Shown here: piece by piece, positions 5,937 to 7,457 of the stretch | Numbering within the stretch: the stretch's first letter is position 1 | How the letters are laid out: each line of letters opens with the position of its first letter | Assembly (NCBI GenBank): GCA_938036405.1 | Contig: CALHPT010000227.1 | Span: forward strand, 1-7,457 | DNA from: an uncultured Tannerella sp. | GTDB taxonomy: Bacteria; Bacteroidota; Bacteroidia; Bacteroidales; Tannerellaceae | Reading direction: 5' to 3' | Length of the DNA: 7,457 nt | The notes under the pieces: model-generated | The model's input: the letters and a program-made list of their open reading frames with translations, nothing else | The model's database searches: none | What the model was told of the DNA's origin: nothing | Program-made: the position numbers and the translations under genes

Positions 5937-5960
5937 GCCCTCCTTTTTGAAAAGCAGGGC
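5937..5960. repeat. Interrupted inverted repeat in the convergent gap
   Basis: GCCCT (5937-5941) and AGGGC (5956-5960) pair; after a C/C mismatch, CTTTT (5943-5947) pairs with AAAAG (5950-5954) around a 2-base turn. In RNA this is an imperfect 10-pair hairpin with no T-tract on either side. It could be part of a trailer structure or an unrelated palindrome. Confidence 0.45.
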
Positions 5961-5984
5961 GATAGAAACCGGTGGATATATGAA

Positions 5985-6034
5985 AGCCCCCGAACCCTTC
6001 CTTTTGTTACGGAGGATTCGGGGGCTATCTTTTG
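5985..6034 (-). terminator. htpG: Terminator of htpG, probably bidirectional
   Basis: AGCCCCCGAA (5985-5994) and TTCGGGGGCT (6017-6026) are perfect 10-bp complements, with partial inner pairing between CCCTTCC and GGAGGA. Read on the minus strand the stem starts 20 bases past the htpG stop codon and runs into TTTCATATAT, a modest U-tract. On the plus strand it is followed by ATCTTTTG, so it may also stop residual pyrC transcription. Confidence 0.7.
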
Positions 6035-6046
6035 AATGGGGACTGC

Positions 6047-7457
6047 TTATCCGATCAGCTCGACGCTGCGGCGGATGAAGCGGCTCAGTGGCTCACCTTT
6101 CAGCAGACCGTTGGCCAGGAGGGCGAGGTCGATCAGCTGACCGACTACCTTGTTGCCGGCGGCGTACTCCGTGAGGATGGCGTCGCGACGACCACGCAGC
6201 TCGTCGAGCGTGCGGTTCGTGTTCGTCATATCCTCCTTTTCGGCCTCCGTCAGCTCGTCGTCCTTCTTCTTGCTCTGCAATTCGCGAAGGTCGCTCTGGC
6301 GTGCTTCCCAGCCCTTGATGTCGGAGAGGATGGGCTGCAGCTTGTCGGTGCAGGCCTTCTCCTCGTCGCTGAGGACGGAGAGGATGAGCGGGTGATCGGT
6401 GTTGAGCACGAGGTTGTAGCTGTCGGGCATCTCGCCGTAGAACGACATACCGGGTTCCATGGCCGACATCTCACGCATGCGGCGCATGAACTCGCCTTGT
6501 GTCAACATGACCGGGTTGGCCGACGGACCGAGCGCCTCGAAAGTGATCACAAAGTCCGTCTTATCCATCTTCGGCAACCGGCTACGGAAGACTTGTTGCA
6601 GCGCCTGACGCTGATCGTCGGTGAGGCTTACCGTGGGGGCGTCGGCCTTAAGGATAAGGCGGTCGATCGTGTCGCTATCCACGCGAACGAAGCGCGTCTT
6701 CTCGATCTTCTGCTCCAGCTGTCCGATGGCGTGGACGTCGAGCTGTCCGTCCATGACGAGGACGTTGTAGCCGCGATCCTTGGCCGCCTGGATGTAGCTG
6801 TACTGCTCGTCCGGGTTGGTGGTGTAGAGGTAGATGACGCCGCCTTCCTTATCGGTCTGCTCGGAGGCGATCAGCTTGCGATACTCCTCGAGGGTGTAAT
6901 AGGTGCCGTCGACGTCCTTGAGCAGGGCGAACTTCGCGGCGCGGTCGTAGAACTTCTCGTCGCTGAGCATGCCGTATTGGATGAAAAGCTTCAGGCTGTC
7001 CCATATCTCTTCGAAGGCCTTGCGGTCGTTCTTGAAGATCTCTTCCAGGCGATCGGCCACCTTCTTGGTGATGTGCGCGGAGATCTTCTTCACGTTCTGG
7101 TCGCTCTGCAGGTAGGAGCGGGAGACGTTGAGCGGGATGTCGGGTGAGTCGAGCACGCCGTGCAGCAGGGTGAGAAATTCGGGGACGATGCCCTCGACGG
7201 AGTCCGTAACGAACACCTGGTTGCTGTAGAGCCGGATCTTGTTGCGCTGCAAATCCATGTTGCTCTTGATGCGCGGGAAGTAGAGGATGCCGGTCAGGTT
7301 GAAGGGATAATCCACATTGAGATGGATCCAGAAGAGGGGCTCCTTGTAGTCCATGAAGACCTTGCGGTAGAAGTCGCGGTACTCGTCACGGACAAGGACC
7401 TGAACGTGCTGGGCGAGGGCGTCGACGTGTTGATCAAACCCACCGACGATCAGCTGG
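6047..7457 (-). CDS. htpG: Molecular chaperone HtpG (Hsp90 family), 3' part
   Basis: HtpG is the bacterial Hsp90, an ATP-driven dimeric cytosolic chaperone that helps late folding and stress recovery. The window holds the last 469 codons; the N-terminal ATPase domain and start lie beyond the right edge (Bacteroidetes homologues have about 680 residues). The ATG at 7354 is internal. In order one sees the middle-domain block PLFWIHLNVDYPFNLTG, RNKIRLYSNQVFVTD, EGIVPEFLTLLHGVLDSPD and the catalytic-loop IPLNVSRSYLQ with the arginine that senses the ATP phosphate. The dimerisation domain follows, with SFYGEMPDSYNLVLNTDHP, and ends LIDLALLANGLLKGEPLSRFIRRSVELIG without the eukaryotic MEEVD tail. 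A lysine/glutamate-rich insertion (around KKKDDELTEAEKEDM) before the last helices suggests the Bacteroidetes form. The gene converges on pyrC and has its own terminator. The first 30 or so residues at the edge look unusual. Confidence 0.97.
   Translation of the reverse strand, partial: QLIVGGFDQHVDALAQHVQVLVRDEYRDFYRKVFMDYKEPLFWIHLNVDYPFNLTGILYFPRIKSNMDLQRNKIRLYSNQVFVTDSVEGIVPEFLTLLHGVLDSPDIPLNVSRSYLQSDQNVKKISAHITKKVADRLEEIFKNDRKAFEEIWDSLKLFIQYGMLSDEKFYDRAAKFALLKDVDGTYYTLEEYRKLIASEQTDKEGGVIYLYTTNPDEQYSYIQAAKDRGYNVLVMDGQLDVHAIGQLEQKIEKTRFVRVDSDTIDRLILKADAPTVSLTDDQRQALQQVFRSRLPKMDKTDFVITFEALGPSANPVMLTQGEFMRRMREMSAMEPGMSFYGEMPDSYNLVLNTDHPLILSVLSDEEKACTDKLQPILSDIKGWEARQSDLRELQSKKKDDELTEAEKEDMTNTNRTLDELRGRRDAILTEYAAGNKVVGQLIDLALLANGLLKGEPLSRFIRRSVELIG

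Larger units (their letters stand above)
5672..6046. other. Convergent intergenic region between pyrC and htpG
   Basis: These 375 bases hold no convincing gene; short frames across them lack recognisable protein sequence or start signals. They are more A/T-rich than the flanking genes and are crowded with inverted repeats: GCAAATGTTTGC (5720-5731), CCAAAAC (5770-5776) with GTTTTGG (5816-5822), the pyrC terminator (5821-5863), CGACGCTCGTCG (5902-5913), GCCCT-C-CTTTT with AAAAG-C-AGGGC (5937-5960), and the htpG terminator (5985-6026). The pyrC trailer before its terminator is about 150 bases, long enough to release a 3'-end RNA, but nothing in the sequence proves one. Confidence 0.6.

Noticed and set aside
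5853..6078. Short + strand open frames in the convergent gap
   Set aside because: They run through hairpins and the htpG terminator, have no start context, and their products resemble nothing recognisable.
6032..7147. Open frame of 371 codons on the + strand across htpG
   Set aside because: It is antisense to an unmistakable Hsp90 and its product is a leucine/valine-rich shadow without family motifs; its start lies inside the terminator-to-stop region of htpG.
51..7457. A new multi-gene defence, toxin or mobile system
   Set aside because: All five genes belong to well-known families, strands and spacing do not suggest a joint operon, and no transposase, integrase, terminal repeats or composition break was seen.

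Overview
The window looks like ordinary core chromosome from a GC-rich member of the Bacteroidales. The clues are: protein sequences with Bacteroidetes-type features (a GlyA insertion before LLDSAVFPGIQGG, and an HtpG with the FWIHLNVDYPFNLTG block and a charged insertion near its C-terminus); starts without Shine-Dalgarno sites behind A/T- or C-rich leaders; and two promoter-like sites of the Bacteroidetes -33 TTTG / -7 TAnnTTTG kind. A placement near Tannerellaceae or Porphyromonadaceae is only a guess.

Layout from left to right. A phytoene-desaturase/retinol-saturase-like FAD oxidoreductase (51-1547, +) is followed by a short gap with a GC hairpin and a good promoter candidate for glyA. 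glyA, serine hydroxymethyltransferase (1731-3011, +), ends in a strong terminator. The 444-base gap after it holds the most unusual object here, a 41-bp tandem repeat array (3115-3302, about 4.6 copies) built of small palindromes, followed by a perfect TAnnTTTG box. Next come a polyprenol-phosphate mannosyltransferase (3456-4202, +), a terminator, an almost G-free C-rich leader with an 18-bp direct repeat, and a class I dihydroorotase pyrC (4334-5671, +). A 375-base convergent gap contains at least three hairpins. The 3' two thirds of htpG (6047 to the right edge, -) closes the window.

The genes are housekeeping functions rather than one system: one-carbon/serine metabolism (glyA), mannosyl donor supply for envelope or protein glycosylation (mannosyltransferase), pyrimidine synthesis (pyrC), protein folding (htpG), and a polyene-acting redox enzyme of unknown substrate. 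Each appears to have its own terminator, so most are probably separate transcription units. I found no mobile element, CRISPR array, tRNA, rRNA, defence island or clearly new multi-gene system. What is worth a second look lies in the intergenic DNA.
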